Assembly (NCBI GenBank): GCA_964626415.1
Contig: CAZVFH010000023.1
Coordinates: 1-13,655, forward strand
Origin: CAZVFH01 sp964626415
Lineage (GTDB): Bacteria; Patescibacteriota; UBA1384; XYA2-FULL-43-10; CAINNR01
Direction: 5' to 3'
Length of the DNA: 13,655 nucleotides
Every line of letters starts with the position of its first letter. Positions within the stretch are counted from its first letter, which is position 1. This document shows positions 13,634 to 13,655 of this stretch, piece after piece. The translations under genes and the position numbers were made by a program. The notes beneath the pieces were generated by a model. The model ran no database searches, was not told the origin of the DNA, and saw only the letters and a program-made list of their open reading frames with translations.

Positions 13634-13655
13634 AGAGCATATTTGCTCTTTTTTT
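13634..13655 (+). terminator. Rho-independent terminator-like hairpin, plus strand
   Basis: agagca (13634-13639), a four-base loop tatt, and tgctct (13644-13649) form a 6-bp stem followed at once by a T-run reaching the window edge. It would terminate plus-strand transcription, yet no plus-strand gene was found between 13022 and 13633. A short untranslated transcript or a gene lost at this position are possible. On the minus strand no U-run follows the stem. Nothing else was found in the 66 bases at this edge. Confidence 0.55.

Overview
AT-rich window of short, tightly packed genes. Eleven of the twelve genes lie on the minus strand, and only a truncated gene at the left edge is on plus. The minus-strand genes build or modify a surface glycan: a GT2 and a GT4 glycosyltransferase, a GT4 joined to a polytopic GT-C/YfhO-like membrane protein, an NAD-dependent sugar-nucleotide epimerase/dehydratase, and two SAM methyltransferases (a third is the partial plus-strand gene). 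Base composition, many 0-32 nt gene overlaps, simple repeats inside and between genes, and a GxxExxY gene suggest an uncultivated bacterium of the Patescibacteria/CPR type. This is inference, as no phylogenetic marker is present. TGA ends at least one gene, so a TGA-recoded code (code 25) is unlikely.

Layout, in minus-strand transcription order (right to left). (1) 13655-13021: a plus-strand terminator hairpin at the edge, then a GxxExxY (PD-(D/E)XK-type) gene enclosed by two inverted-repeat arms of about 42 bp. (2) 13020-8968: B12-binding-type radical SAM protein, a small membrane protein with a DUF457/YdjM-like metal-site signature, a GT4 lacking the EX7E glutamates, and a methyltransferase. 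(3) 8907-8821: the only long gap in the glycan block, with a plausible sigma70-type promoter and a strong Shine-Dalgarno. (4) 8820-623: a very compact operon of epimerase, GT2, methyltransferase, GT4::GT-C, a secreted or anchored beta-rich protein, and a four-helix membrane protein; each gene overlaps or abuts the next. (5) 2-559 plus: C-terminal part of a methyltransferase, convergent with the operon.

Proposed working model (inference): the epimerase supplies a nucleotide sugar, the cytoplasmic GT2 and GT4 enzymes extend a lipid-linked glycan, the methyltransferases modify or cap it, and the GT-C protein adds lipid-phosphate-linked sugars on the outer face of the membrane, with the anchored ectoprotein and small membrane protein as dedicated partners.

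The points most worth a second look are the GT4/GT-C junction, which sits exactly on an in-frame A AAA AAC heptamer, where one extra A would split the fusion into two canonical overlapping genes; the inverted-repeat-bounded GxxExxY cassette; two kinds of short repeats that have entered the radical SAM coding sequence in frame; and a perfect 26-bp palindrome at the radical SAM stop codon. No rRNA, tRNA, CRISPR array or transposase was seen.
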